Assembly: GCA_965554225.1 (NCBI GenBank)
Contig: CBEVZC010000012.1
Coordinates: 1-41,586, forward strand
Source: BMS3ABIN04 sp965554225
Lineage (GTDB): Bacteria > Bacteroidota > Ignavibacteria > Ignavibacteriales > Melioribacteraceae
DNA length: 41,586 nucleotides
Direction of reading: 5' to 3'
Of the stretch, positions 8,309 to 16,801 are shown one piece after another. Under the pieces are notes generated by a model, which saw nothing but the letters and a program-made list of their open reading frames with translations, was not told the origin of the DNA and did not search any database. The number at the start of each line of letters is the position of its first letter. Within the stretch, counting starts at the first letter, position 1. The translations under genes and the position numbers were made by a program.

Positions 8309-8896
8309 ATGAAAGCTACAATTAACGTATTTTTAATATTCCTAACAATCATTTTTACTTCAGCGTGCGAGAATAATCTACCTCTATCAGAAAAGATAAG
8401 TAGTCACCAATTAATTGATCAGGATAGTTCAAAAGTAATATTTCCTGATTTCGCAAAAGGGAAAATATCGGTTGTAGGATATATTTTTACAAACTGTCCG
8501 GATATTTGTCCGTTAACAACAAATAACATGAGCATTATTCAAGAAAAACTTAATAAAGATAATGTTTCCGGGGTACAATTTGTATCTATTAGTTTTGATC
8601 CAGCAGCCGATAAACCAAGTGTTTTAAAAAAGTATGCAGAAGTGAGAAATTTAGATCTGAGTAATTGGGAATTTTTAACTGGAGAAAAATCAACAATCAA
8701 AAAATTGATTAAGGAAGTTGGAGTTGTAGCTATTCCTTCCGACTCAACAACGCTGCCCAACGGAACCAAACAATACTATTATGTGCACACCGATAGAATT
8801 TCGCTTATGGATCAAAACGGAATAATTCGTAAGAACTATCCCGGAAGCAAAATTAACATAAATGAAATTTTGGAGGATATTAAATCATTGGAATAA
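8309..8896 (+). CDS. SCO1/SenC family copper-binding lipoprotein
   Basis: The N-terminus is a lipoprotein signal with the lipobox Cys at residue 20 (FTSACEN). The thioredoxin-like domain contains the copper-binding pair Cys63 and Cys67 (NCPDICP) and the distal His160 (YYVHTDR), so all three SCO1 ligands are present. SCO proteins reduce and metallate the CuA site of cytochrome c oxidase from the outer face of the membrane. GGAG sits five bases before the ATG. The next gene, 18 bases on, encodes a PCuAC chaperone, a common partner, so the two probably form one operon. Oxidase genes are not in this window. Confidence 0.9.
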   Translation: MKATINVFLIFLTIIFTSACENNLPLSEKISSHQLIDQDSSKVIFPDFAKGKISVVGYIFTNCPDICPLTTNNMSIIQEKLNKDNVSGVQFVSISFDPAADKPSVLKKYAEVRNLDLSNWEFLTGEKSTIKKLIKEVGVVAIPSDSTTLPNGTKQYYYVHTDRISLMDQNGIIRKNYPGSKININEILEDIKSLE

Positions 8897-8914
8897 AAAT
8901 TTTGAGAGGAAATA

Positions 8915-9373
8915 ATGAAAAAATTAGTATGGGCTGAAATTCTTTTAATTTTAACCGGACTTTTAATCGGCTGCAAAGAAGAGAAAGCTCCGGAAACAAA
9001 AACGCTTAAAAACACATTTGTTGCTACCAATGCATGGATAAGACCCGCCGCAAAAAATATGAATTCCGCAATGTATTTTGATATAATTAACAATACCGGC
9101 ATGGCAGACACGTTATTAGGCGCGGAATCGGATTTAGCTAAAAACGTTCAGATTCACGAAACGTTTGAGAGCGGAAAAGACATGATGGGAATGAGGCATG
9201 TTGATTTTGTTCCGATAAAAGCTAACGGTACAGTTCATTTTAAACCGAGCGGATACCATGTTATGTTAATTGGGCTAAACAAGGATTTGAAACAGGGCGA
9301 CAAAGAGAAAATCACTTTAATATTTAAGAAGAGAAGGAAAGTAAACGTAATTGCTAAAGTAAAAAATCAATAA
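8915..9373 (+). CDS. PCu(A)C family copper chaperone lipoprotein
   Basis: A lipoprotein signal ends at Cys20 (LLIGCKEE). The following domain begins NAWIRPAAKNMNSAMYFDI and carries the copper ligand set HETFESGKDMMGM ... HFKPSGYHVML, that is, the H-Xn-M-Xn-H-X-M motif of PCuAC proteins, which bind Cu(I) in the periplasm and pass it to SCO1 or directly to oxidase subunit II. The good ribosome site GAGGAAATA precedes the ATG. It is read with the upstream SCO1-like gene. The 152-residue length is typical. Confidence 0.87.
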   Translation: MKKLVWAEILLILTGLLIGCKEEKAPETKTLKNTFVATNAWIRPAAKNMNSAMYFDIINNTGMADTLLGAESDLAKNVQIHETFESGKDMMGMRHVDFVPIKANGTVHFKPSGYHVMLIGLNKDLKQGDKEKITLIFKKRRKVNVIAKVKNQ

Positions 9374-9393
9374 ACAAATTTTATTGGGAAAAA

Positions 9394-9426
9394 AGATGCT
9401 CAACTTTTTTGAAAAGTTGGGCATCT
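9394..9426. terminator. Strong hairpin terminator, shared by PCuAC and carB
   Basis: The arms AGATGC-T-CAACTTTT and AAAAGTTG-G-GCATCT pair over 15 positions with one G-T pair and a 3-base loop. On the minus strand the stem is followed by TTTTTCCC, making it a good intrinsic terminator for carB, whose stop is about 50 bases away. On the plus strand it follows the copper chaperone gene. Confidence 0.7.
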
Positions 9427-9477
9427 ATAAAATTATTACAAATGTTCAATAAAGTTTTTGTTTATTATTCCTAACTC

Positions 9478-12400
9478 CTAATTGTATTCATCCCAACTTT
9501 TAATTTGTAAGTCGTCAATATCTTTTGTGCAAAATGATGTTATAAAAGATCGGGCTAATCTAACATTTGTAAGTAGTGGAATGTTAAAATCTATTGCACT
9601 TCTTCTAATTGTGTAATCGTTATCCAATTCATTTTTGCTCAGATTTTTCGGTATGTTTATTACAAGATCGATTTTGTGTGATTTTATGTATTCCAATGTA
9701 TTCGGCTTTTTACCTGAATCCGGCCAATGTAACAAAGTGGAACGAATATTATTTTGAGATAAAAATTTATTTGTCCCTTCGGTGGCATAAAGACTATAAC
9801 CTTTCCCGATAAGTAATTTTACGCTGTCTAACAATTCGGCTTTTGCTTCAACCGGTCCGGTCGAAAGCAATATGTTTTTCTTTGGTATTTTATAACCAAC
9901 GGAAAGCATGGCTTTTAACAACGCTTCGTAAAAATCATCGCCCAAACAACCGACTTCTCCGGTAGACGACATATCAACACCGAGCACCGGATCGGCTTTT
10001 TGCAAGCGGGAAAAAGAGAATTGCGGAGCTTTTATTCCAATATAATCAAGTTCAAATAAGGACTTACTCAATTTATCAACTTTTTTCCCAAGCATAATGT
10101 TGGTTGAAATTTCAATGAAGTTTGTCTTGAGCACTTTGGAAACGAAAGGCAAACTTCTCGATGCACGCAAGTTACATTCTATTACTTTTACATCATTATC
10201 TTTTGCTAAAAACTGAATATTAAACGGACCGGAAATATTAAGTTCGCGTGCAATTCTGCGACTTATTATTTTAATTCTTCTAACCGTTTCGAAATAAATT
10301 TTCTGCGGAGGGAAAACCATTGTAGCATCTCCCGAGTGTACACCCGCAAATTCGATGTGTTCGTTTATTGCATAAGCTTTTATTTCGCCGTTCTCTGCAA
10401 CTGCGTCAATCTCAATCTCTTTCGCATTCTCAATAAATTCCGAAACAACAACCGGATATTTTTTAGAAATATTTTTAGCAAGCATTAGAAAATGCTCTAG
10501 CTCATTTTTGTTCGAAACAACATTCATTGCAGCGCCGGATAGAACATAGGAAGGTCTTACCAAAACCGGAAATCCGACAAGCTCAATGAATTTATAAATG
10601 TCGTTTATACTTGTTAACTCTTTCCAGCGCGGTTGATCAACATCAATATTGTCAAGCATTTGAGAAAATTTATACCGGTTTTCCGCTCTGTCTATCGATT
10701 CTGCGGGAGTTCCTAAAATTTTAATATTTTGCTCATTTAATCGTATTGCTAAATTATTGGGAATTTGTCCACCGGTAGAAACTACTATTCCGTAAGGCTT
10801 TTCGAGGTCTATAATATCCAAAACTCTTTCGAACGTTAATTCTTCAAAATAAAGCCGGTCACTTATGTCGTAATCCGTACTTACGGTTTCCGGATTATAA
10901 TTAATAACAACTGCTTTCAGACCGTTCTTTTTTATTGCGTCTACGGTATTAACGCTGCACCAATCGAATTCTACGCTGCTTCCTATTCTGTAAGCGCCGG
11001 AACCAAGTACAATTACCGAGTTCCCGTCTTGCTTAAAATTGATATCTTGTTCGGTTCCGTTGTAAGTTAAATAAAGATAATTTGTATCAGCCGGAAACTC
11101 GGCAGCCAAAGTATCTATTCGTTTAACAACGGGAAGTATTTTTCTTTTCTTTCTTGCTTCACGAACTTTAATTAAATCTTTTTCGATGTTTTTAATATCG
11201 GATTTATAAACTAACCGTGCAATTTGGAAATCGGAAAATCCTCTTTTTTTTACTTCGGTAAATAAATTGTCGGAAACATTTTCTAAAGATGACTCTTCCC
11301 TTAATTTATTGTTTAGATCGACAATGTTTTTTAGCTTAACGAGAAACCATTTATCTATTTTGGTTAACTCAAATATTTTATCAACGGAGTAATATTTCTT
11401 AAATGCCTCAGCGATGGCAAAAATTCTTTTCTCGGTTGGATTTGTAAGCAGCTCGTCAATATTGCTGAATTCCAAATTACTATTTGCCACCAATCCATGC
11501 ATTCCTTGCCCGAGCATTCTAATTCCCTTTTGAAATGCTTCTTCAAAAGTTCTTCCTATTGACATTACTTCACCGACGCTTTTCATGCTGCTGCCAATTT
11601 CTTCCGATACTCCTTCAAATTTATTTAAATCCCAAAGTGGCAGTTTGCATACGACATAGTCCAATGCCGGCTCAAAAAATGCGGGAGTAGTTTTAGTAAC
11701 CGAATTTTTAAGTTCAAATAATCCGTAGCCCAATGCTAATTTTGCAGCAACGAATGCAAGCGGATAACCTGTGGCTTTGGATGCAAGTGCGCTCGATCTT
11801 GACAGACGCGCGTTTACTTCAATTACTCTATAATCTTCCGATTCCGCATCGAGTGCAAATTGGACGTTACATTCGCCTACAATTCCCAAGTGCCTAACAA
11901 TATTGATAGATATCATTCTAAGCTTGTGATATTCAATATTGGTAAGGGTTTGCGAGGGAGCAACTACAATACTTTCTCCGGTATGAATTCCCAGCGGATC
12001 GAAATTTTCCATATTGCAGACGGTTATGCAATTATCATATTTATCACGAACAACCTCGTATTCAATTTCCTTCCAACCCTTTAAAGACTCTTCAATTAAA
12101 ATTTGAGAGGAGTAAGAAAGCGCTTTATTAGCAAGGGAAATGAGTCCTTCGCGGTTGTTGCAAAACCCGCTGCCCAATCCGCCAAGGGAGAAAGCCGATC
12201 TTATAATTATGGGATAACCTAATTTTTCAGCAGCCTCAACTGCTTCTTCGTAAGAGTTTACCGCAATACTTTGAGGAGTTTTAATATTTATGTGGTTTAA
12301 CTGATCAGTAAACAGCTCCCGGTCTTCCGTATTAATGATAGTTTGAACGGGAGTTCCTAAAACTTCGACGCTGTATTTTTTTAGAATACCATTTTTAAAT

Positions 12401-12699
12401 AATTCAACACCGCAATTAAGTGCCGTTTGTCCGCCGAAAGCCAGCAACAATCCTTCGGGTTTTTCTTTTTCTATAACTTTTTCAACAAAAAAAGGGGTAA
12501 CCGGAAGGAAATAAATTTTATCTGCAATACCTTCCGATGTTTGAACTGTTGCAATATTTGGATTAATCAGAACGGTTTTTATTCCTTCTTCCTTAAATGC
12601 CTTAAGCGCTTGTGAACCCGAGTAATCGAATTCGCCCGCTTCACCGATTTTCAATGCGCCGGAACCTAATAATAAAACTTTTTTAATTTTCTTTTTCAT
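9478..12699 (-). CDS. carB: Carbamoyl-phosphate synthase large subunit (CAD-like type)
   Basis: The full-length large subunit (1073 residues) makes carbamoyl phosphate from ammonia, bicarbonate and two ATP. Order: first carboxyphosphate half with ATP-grasp (about 1-400), oligomerisation region (about 420-545), second ATP-grasp half (about 555-930), and a C-terminal MGS-like allosteric domain starting at ILLSTGPVEAKAELLDS. Motifs include GEFDYSGSQALKAF, GWKEIEYEVVRD, HTGESIVVAPSQTL and VIEVNARLSRSSALASKATG. These are closer to animal CAD than to E. coli CarB as I remember both sequences, a form also present in Bacteroidota. carA lies 89 bases upstream on the same strand, separated by a repeat. 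It feeds pyrimidine and arginine synthesis. Confidence 0.94.
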   Translation of the reverse strand: MKKKIKKVLLLGSGALKIGEAGEFDYSGSQALKAFKEEGIKTVLINPNIATVQTSEGIADKIYFLPVTPFFVEKVIEKEKPEGLLLAFGGQTALNCGVELFKNGILKKYSVEVLGTPVQTIINTEDRELFTDQLNHINIKTPQSIAVNSYEEAVEAAEKLGYPIIIRSAFSLGGLGSGFCNNREGLISLANKALSYSSQILIEESLKGWKEIEYEVVRDKYDNCITVCNMENFDPLGIHTGESIVVAPSQTLTNIEYHKLRMISINIVRHLGIVGECNVQFALDAESEDYRVIEVNARLSRSSALASKATGYPLAFVAAKLALGYGLFELKNSVTKTTPAFFEPALDYVVCKLPLWDLNKFEGVSEEIGSSMKSVGEVMSIGRTFEEAFQKGIRMLGQGMHGLVANSNLEFSNIDELLTNPTEKRIFAIAEAFKKYYSVDKIFELTKIDKWFLVKLKNIVDLNNKLREESSLENVSDNLFTEVKKRGFSDFQIARLVYKSDIKNIEKDLIKVREARKKRKILPVVKRIDTLAAEFPADTNYLYLTYNGTEQDINFKQDGNSVIVLGSGAYRIGSSVEFDWCSVNTVDAIKKNGLKAVVINYNPETVSTDYDISDRLYFEELTFERVLDIIDLEKPYGIVVSTGGQIPNNLAIRLNEQNIKILGTPAESIDRAENRYKFSQMLDNIDVDQPRWKELTSINDIYKFIELVGFPVLVRPSYVLSGAAMNVVSNKNELEHFLMLAKNISKKYPVVVSEFIENAKEIEIDAVAENGEIKAYAINEHIEFAGVHSGDATMVFPPQKIYFETVRRIKIISRRIARELNISGPFNIQFLAKDNDVKVIECNLRASRSLPFVSKVLKTNFIEISTNIMLGKKVDKLSKSLFELDYIGIKAPQFSFSRLQKADPVLGVDMSSTGEVGCLGDDFYEALLKAMLSVGYKIPKKNILLSTGPVEAKAELLDSVKLLIGKGYSLYATEGTNKFLSQNNIRSTLLHWPDSGKKPNTLEYIKSHKIDLVINIPKNLSKNELDNDYTIRRSAIDFNIPLLTNVRLARSFITSFCTKDIDDLQIKSWDEYN

Positions 12700-12719
12700 A
12701 TATCATGCTGATATTTATG

Positions 12720-12797
12720 GAACACCGATAACTCTTTTAAATAGATTATCACTTTTCTTATCTGTGAAAATCAGCTTTATCTGTGTCATCAGTGTTC
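12720..12797. repeat. Small repeat element between carA and carB, forming the carA 3' end
   Basis: About 78 bp bounded by imperfect 10-bp terminal inverted repeats (GAACACCGAT at 12720-12729 and ATCAGTGTTC at 12788-12797, one mismatch). Internally it holds phrases of the ATCTGTG ... ATCAG type that recur as dispersed repeats in many bacterial genomes. The right terminus supplies the last two codons (Glu, His) and the TGA stop of carA. It fills nearly all of the gap to carB. Confidence 0.5.
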
Positions 12798-13859
12798 TAT
12801 TTGTTTTAAAAATTCATCAAACAAAAACTCAGTGTCCATTGGTCCAGATGACGCCTCCGGGTGAAACTGGGTTGAAAAAAACGGCTTTGACTTATGCTTA
12901 ATTCCTTCGCAAGTATTATCGTTTATATTGATAAACATCGGCTCCCAATCATTTCCCAAGCCTTTCATATTAACCGCGTAACCATGATTCTGTGATGTGA
13001 TATAACAATTATTCGTTCCGGTTCTAATAACAGGCTGATTATGGCTTCTGTGACCATACTTTAGCTTAAAAGTATCGGCTCCCGCTGCAAGCGATAGAAT
13101 TTGATTTCCCATACAAATTCCGAATACAGGTTTTTCTCCTTTAATTGCCCGCGCTGTATTTTCTACAACTTCCGCACATTGTTTCGGATCTCCCGGACCG
13201 TTTGATATCACTAGTCCGTCGTATTCTTCTTTGTTAAAATCATAGTTCCAAGGAACTCTAACTACGGTTACGTTTCTTTTAACGAGGCATCTGATTATAT
13301 TATTCTTTACGCCAAGATCGACTAAAAGTATTTTGATATTACCGTTTCCGTGTATTGTTTTTTCTTTTACGCTTACTTGAGAAACCAAATTTTCTTTGTT
13401 AGGATCGAAAAAAGGAACATCATTATTATCAACTATAATCTTTCCTAGCATCGTTCCTTTTTCTCTAAGTTTTTTTGTAAGAGACCTGGTATCAATTCCG
13501 TAAATTCCTGGAACTTTATTTTCAATCAGCCATTCGGCTAAACTTTTCTTTGCGCTCCAGTGGCTATACTCGTTTGAGTAATCTGAAATAATAAATCCAT
13601 TGACTTGTATTTTATCCGACTCAAAATTTGTAACTATTCCGTCCGAAATTTCATAGTCGGGAACACCGTAATTTCCTACAAGCGGATATGTAGAAACAAG
13701 TATTTGTCCTTTATAAGAAGGATCGGTAAGGCTTTCCGGGTAGCCGGTCATTGCAGTGTTAAAAACAACTTCGCCCGATATTGATTTTTCATATCCGAAG
13801 GAAAAACCTTCGAATGAGGTACCATCTTCCAAAACTAATTTTACTTTGGGGTGAGACAT
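12789..13859 (-). CDS. carA: Carbamoyl-phosphate synthase small (glutaminase) subunit
   Basis: This subunit hydrolyses glutamine and channels ammonia to CarB. The N-terminal CPSase domain (about 1-150: LVLEDGTSFEG, GEVVFNTAMTGYPESLTDPSY, GIYGIDTRSLTKKLREKG) is followed by a class I amidotransferase domain with nucleophile Cys249 in VFGICMGNQ and His/Glu in QFHPEA. The usual GHQ after the nucleophile reads GNQ; that His is not part of the catalytic triad, so activity should remain. The 356-residue length fits. The last codons lie in a repeat element that runs up to carB, so the native C-terminus may have been altered by the insertion. Confidence 0.93.
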   Translation of the reverse strand: MSHPKVKLVLEDGTSFEGFSFGYEKSISGEVVFNTAMTGYPESLTDPSYKGQILVSTYPLVGNYGVPDYEISDGIVTNFESDKIQVNGFIISDYSNEYSHWSAKKSLAEWLIENKVPGIYGIDTRSLTKKLREKGTMLGKIIVDNNDVPFFDPNKENLVSQVSVKEKTIHGNGNIKILLVDLGVKNNIIRCLVKRNVTVVRVPWNYDFNKEEYDGLVISNGPGDPKQCAEVVENTARAIKGEKPVFGICMGNQILSLAAGADTFKLKYGHRSHNQPVIRTGTNNCYITSQNHGYAVNMKGLGNDWEPMFININDNTCEGIKHKSKPFFSTQFHPEASSGPMDTEFLFDEFLKQIEH

Positions 13860-14009
13860 AAAAGATTACTAAAATTCAAATTAATATTTGAAGATAAATA
13901 TTACGAAATAATATTAAATAAAACATTCTTTAAAATTTATTTATTGGATTTCTTTATTTTATAAACGTCTGATAAACTTTTTCCTCTCATTTTAAGTTGA
14001 CAGGTCAAA

Positions 14010-15926
14010 ATGAAATACAAAGTTACTTTTCATACGTCAAATAAATCCGGCGCCGGGACGGATGCTAATATTTGCTTAAAATTATCCGGTTCAATTCGAA
14101 GTTCCGAAACGATTTATCTTAATAAATATTTCGGTAAAAGTGATTTTGAAACCGGAACTATAAGCAGCACTATACTTGAGCTTCCTGAATTAGGGAATAT
14201 AAATAAACTTGAAATTTGGCACGACAGTAAAGGATTCGGATCGGATTGGCTCCTTTCTTCGGTCTCGATAAAGAATTTGACAAATAATAAAACATGGTTT
14301 GTTAAAATAAATAAATGGCTCGAAGCAAGGGACAGACACTATAAGTTCAATACCCTTCCGGCTATAGAATATTTAATTGAAATATTTACCGGTACTTTGC
14401 CAAGTTCGGGCACTGATTCCAATGTTTACTTTTCCTTTAAAGGTGAGAAAAATGGAACTGATTTTATACATATAAACAGATTCTTGGAAAGAGGAGATTT
14501 TAAGTCAGGGCAGTTAAGTAAACTTTCTATTATTCTACCCGAACTGGGGATAACAAAAAATATTAAGGTAAAAACCGATGACAAAGGGCTTTCTTCCAAC
14601 TGGTATCTGAATAGGATAAATATAAATAATAGCAACTCAAAGCAAGTTACAACATTCCCTTTCTATAATTGGGTTAAACCTCATCAAGTTTATGACCTTC
14701 ATGCAAACTTAATCCGTTATACAGTTAAAATATTTACCGGTGATGTTGCCGGCGGAGGTACAGACGCTAATGTTTTTATAGTATTGCAAGGATCTAAAAA
14801 CAAAACCAAACCCATTAAATTAAACGAATTAGTTGCAAAAAATGCTTTCGAAGCCGGAAATCTTGATATTTTCAAAATTGTTTCAAAAGACCTTGGAGCG
14901 CTTCAAAAGATTACGGTCTGGCACGACGAAAAATGGCTTGCCGACGGTTGGTATTTGAATAAAATTCTAGTTGAAAATCATAATAAAAATAAAACGTGGG
15001 AATTTCCGTGTTATACTTGGTTAGATAGATCCGAAATTCCGTACAGAACGAGACTTGAATTAACACTAAGAAAACCGCAGCAGCGACCCTTCTATGCAAT
15101 TGCTCACATGGTTAATACTCCGGCTTATGTTGAGGAAGCTTTGGATATGGGCGCAAATGCAATTGAGTGCGATGTAACTCCTCATTTACTAAATGACGGA
15201 ACATTTAAGTTTATAGTTCATCATGGTTTTCGTCCCGATTTAGATCCCGATTCCATAAACTTAGTGGAAAGAAGCATTGCTGAGACCAGATTTGAAGATT
15301 ATATTTTTAAGCTTAACGAACTATCGGTAAGATATCCGGAGTTCTCACTTGTAATTTTCGACAATAAATTAAGTGATGTGCCAAAAGATAAATTAAATCA
15401 ATGCGGAGCCGAATTTGCAAGGTTATTGTTAAAATTATTTTATAAAAATAAAGGAAATACAAGCGGAATTAAAAGCGTGCTTTCAACGCCGGGAACAAAA
15501 TATTTGCAGTTTATAAAAGGAGCTTATAGCGTATTAAAGCAAAATCAAATCTCTAAAATAGGATTCGACTTCAGCGAGGAAGATATTGCAAGCAGTATGA
15601 AAACTTTCGGGAAATTAAAACTGGCAAATATTTGGTGGGGACGCGGAATTTCCTCAACCGTTCCCAAACCGGTCTCCAATTTTATTCCCCAATTTTTGTT
15701 GGCTGCAAAATTTAGAAAGAGAAGAGGAATTATTAAAAAGATTTATTACTGGACATTAGACGACCCGGATTCAATGGCGAGAATGTTAGTTACAAATTTA
15801 GACGGTATAATTGTTAACGATCCGGTAAAATTGCTTAAAGTATTAGAAAAAGAAGAATTCAAACATAAATACCGTCTTGCAAATAGAAAAGATAATCCGT
15901 TTAGTGTTTTTAAACTGCCTGTGTAA
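14010..15926 (+). CDS. Three PLAT domains fused to a sphingomyelinase D (SicTox)-like phospholipase D
   Basis: Three PLAT/LH2 repeats come first (about 2-118, 121-230 and 237-345), each opening with a strand like YTVKIFTG, then GTDANV, and closing in a Trp-rich strand. The last ~285 residues match the TIM-barrel phospholipase D of spider venom and Corynebacterium: His366 (IAHMVN), Glu386 and Asp388 (AIECDV), His405 (HHGF), Asp451 and Lys453 (IFDNK), Trp581 (YYWTLDD), and a C-terminal RLANRKDNP tail like the toxin's plug motif. All acid-base and Mg ligands of that family are present. Such enzymes split choline or ethanolamine from sphingolipids or lysolipids, forming cyclic phosphates. PLAT domains usually bind lipids or proteins. 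No signal peptide is seen and an in-frame stop lies just upstream, so the start is fixed. The substrate is unknown. Confidence 0.8.
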   Translation: MKYKVTFHTSNKSGAGTDANICLKLSGSIRSSETIYLNKYFGKSDFETGTISSTILELPELGNINKLEIWHDSKGFGSDWLLSSVSIKNLTNNKTWFVKINKWLEARDRHYKFNTLPAIEYLIEIFTGTLPSSGTDSNVYFSFKGEKNGTDFIHINRFLERGDFKSGQLSKLSIILPELGITKNIKVKTDDKGLSSNWYLNRININNSNSKQVTTFPFYNWVKPHQVYDLHANLIRYTVKIFTGDVAGGGTDANVFIVLQGSKNKTKPIKLNELVAKNAFEAGNLDIFKIVSKDLGALQKITVWHDEKWLADGWYLNKILVENHNKNKTWEFPCYTWLDRSEIPYRTRLELTLRKPQQRPFYAIAHMVNTPAYVEEALDMGANAIECDVTPHLLNDGTFKFIVHHGFRPDLDPDSINLVERSIAETRFEDYIFKLNELSVRYPEFSLVIFDNKLSDVPKDKLNQCGAEFARLLLKLFYKNKGNTSGIKSVLSTPGTKYLQFIKGAYSVLKQNQISKIGFDFSEEDIASSMKTFGKLKLANIWWGRGISSTVPKPVSNFIPQFLLAAKFRKRRGIIKKIYYWTLDDPDSMARMLVTNLDGIIVNDPVKLLKVLEKEEFKHKYRLANRKDNPFSVFKLPV

Positions 15927-15986
15927 AATATGGAAAACATAAACTGCGTTTTTTAAAACACGAACAAGAAATAGATTTCATTTTTA

Positions 15987-16376
15987 TTAAATTTTATAAG
16001 GGACTTTAATAAATTTCATCGTAGGTGAAAAGTCTTTTGTATTTCGAGTAACTAATAATAAATTATTTATTTGAGCTAATGCAAGCTGAAAAGCATCGGG
16101 TAATTTTAATTTTTTCTTTTGTCTAATTTCAGCGGCTAAATTAGCAGCTTGTTCGGTGATGATTATATTTTCAAAGTCACTTAATAGTTTTTCTATATTA
16201 AGTTTCTCAGAGGGTAAAGCTCCTGCAAGAACTTCCGCTCTTGTTATTACCGAGATTGTACAAAGAGATTTATTTTTCCGTAGCCAATTAGTTGCTTTTT
16301 TTAGCCCATTTAAATGGTCGATTAAAATAACCGAATCGATTAAATATTTAGCTTTTTTCAATCCTACTCCATTCAT
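15987..16376 (-). CDS. vapC: VapC-type PIN-domain toxin
   Basis: A 129-residue PIN domain. The acidic residues are in place: Asp in YLIDSVILIDHL, Glu in TRAEVLAG, Asp in KLPDAFQLALA, and TRNTKDF near the end. VapC toxins are Mg-dependent ribonucleases that cut tRNA or rRNA. The ATG at 16376 overlaps the antitoxin gene by 29 bases. A TTG five codons later (before KKAKYLIDS) has GGAG in front and is an alternative start. It is co-transcribed with the ribbon-helix-helix antitoxin, and the pair lies alone between the PLAT-phospholipase and tex. Confidence 0.85.
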   Translation of the reverse strand: MNGVGLKKAKYLIDSVILIDHLNGLKKATNWLRKNKSLCTISVITRAEVLAGALPSEKLNIEKLLSDFENIIITEQAANLAAEIRQKKKLKLPDAFQLALAQINNLLLVTRNTKDFSPTMKFIKVPYKI

Positions 16377-16593
16377 CTCTTAAGGATTGAACAAATTTTT
16401 TACTATCGATCCCTCGTTTTTGCCAAATACCCGCAGTTGTAGTAAGCGTATCATCATCATTACTTTCTACGAGTTGTTTGAAAATTTTTATTGCCTCGCG
16501 AATTGTTTCTGCAGAAGGTCGGCTATGTTTTTTACTGTAGTTGTCAAGCCAAATTTTCATATCTTCCGGCAATGTTACAATTGTTCTAACCAT
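16348..16593 (-). CDS. vapB: VapB-like ribbon-helix-helix antitoxin
   Basis: The 81-residue protein begins MVRTIVTLPEDMKIWLDNYSK then RPSAETIREAIKIF, a textbook ribbon-helix-helix: a TIVTLP strand, then two helices. The C-terminal part (TTTAGIWQKRGIDSKKFVQSLRDEW) is the region that wraps the PIN toxin. It should dimerise, bind the palindrome at 16620-16641 and repress the operon. AAGGGA stands about eight bases before its ATG. The stop lies inside the toxin gene, so translation of the two is coupled. Confidence 0.83.
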   Translation of the reverse strand: MVRTIVTLPEDMKIWLDNYSKKHSRPSAETIREAIKIFKQLVESNDDDTLTTTAGIWQKRGIDSKKFVQSLRDEWSRIEKS

Positions 16594-16618
16594 TTCTTGT
16601 CCCTTTTAATTTATTACA

Positions 16619-16647
16619 AATATATCACATTGGTGATATATAGTCAA
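16619..16647 (-). promoter_or_regulatory. vapBC promoter and embedded operator palindrome
   Basis: On the minus strand TTGACT (16642-16647) and TATATT (16619-16624) have a 17-base spacer. A perfect 9-bp inverted repeat with a 4-base centre, ATATATCAC / GTGATATAT at 16620-16641, fills the spacer and overlaps the -10 box, so antitoxin binding would exclude RNA polymerase. Confidence 0.72.
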
Positions 16648-16801
16648 GTGAATTGTTACATATTTTTAGGCAAATGAATTTTTTAGTTGAATTTCTGAAA
16701 TCATTCATTTAATTGGAATACTTGTATTATAAATTTACTTTATGGAAATATCGATATAACTTTACATTCGAAATTTAATACTATCACTCTGGGAAATGTT
16801 A

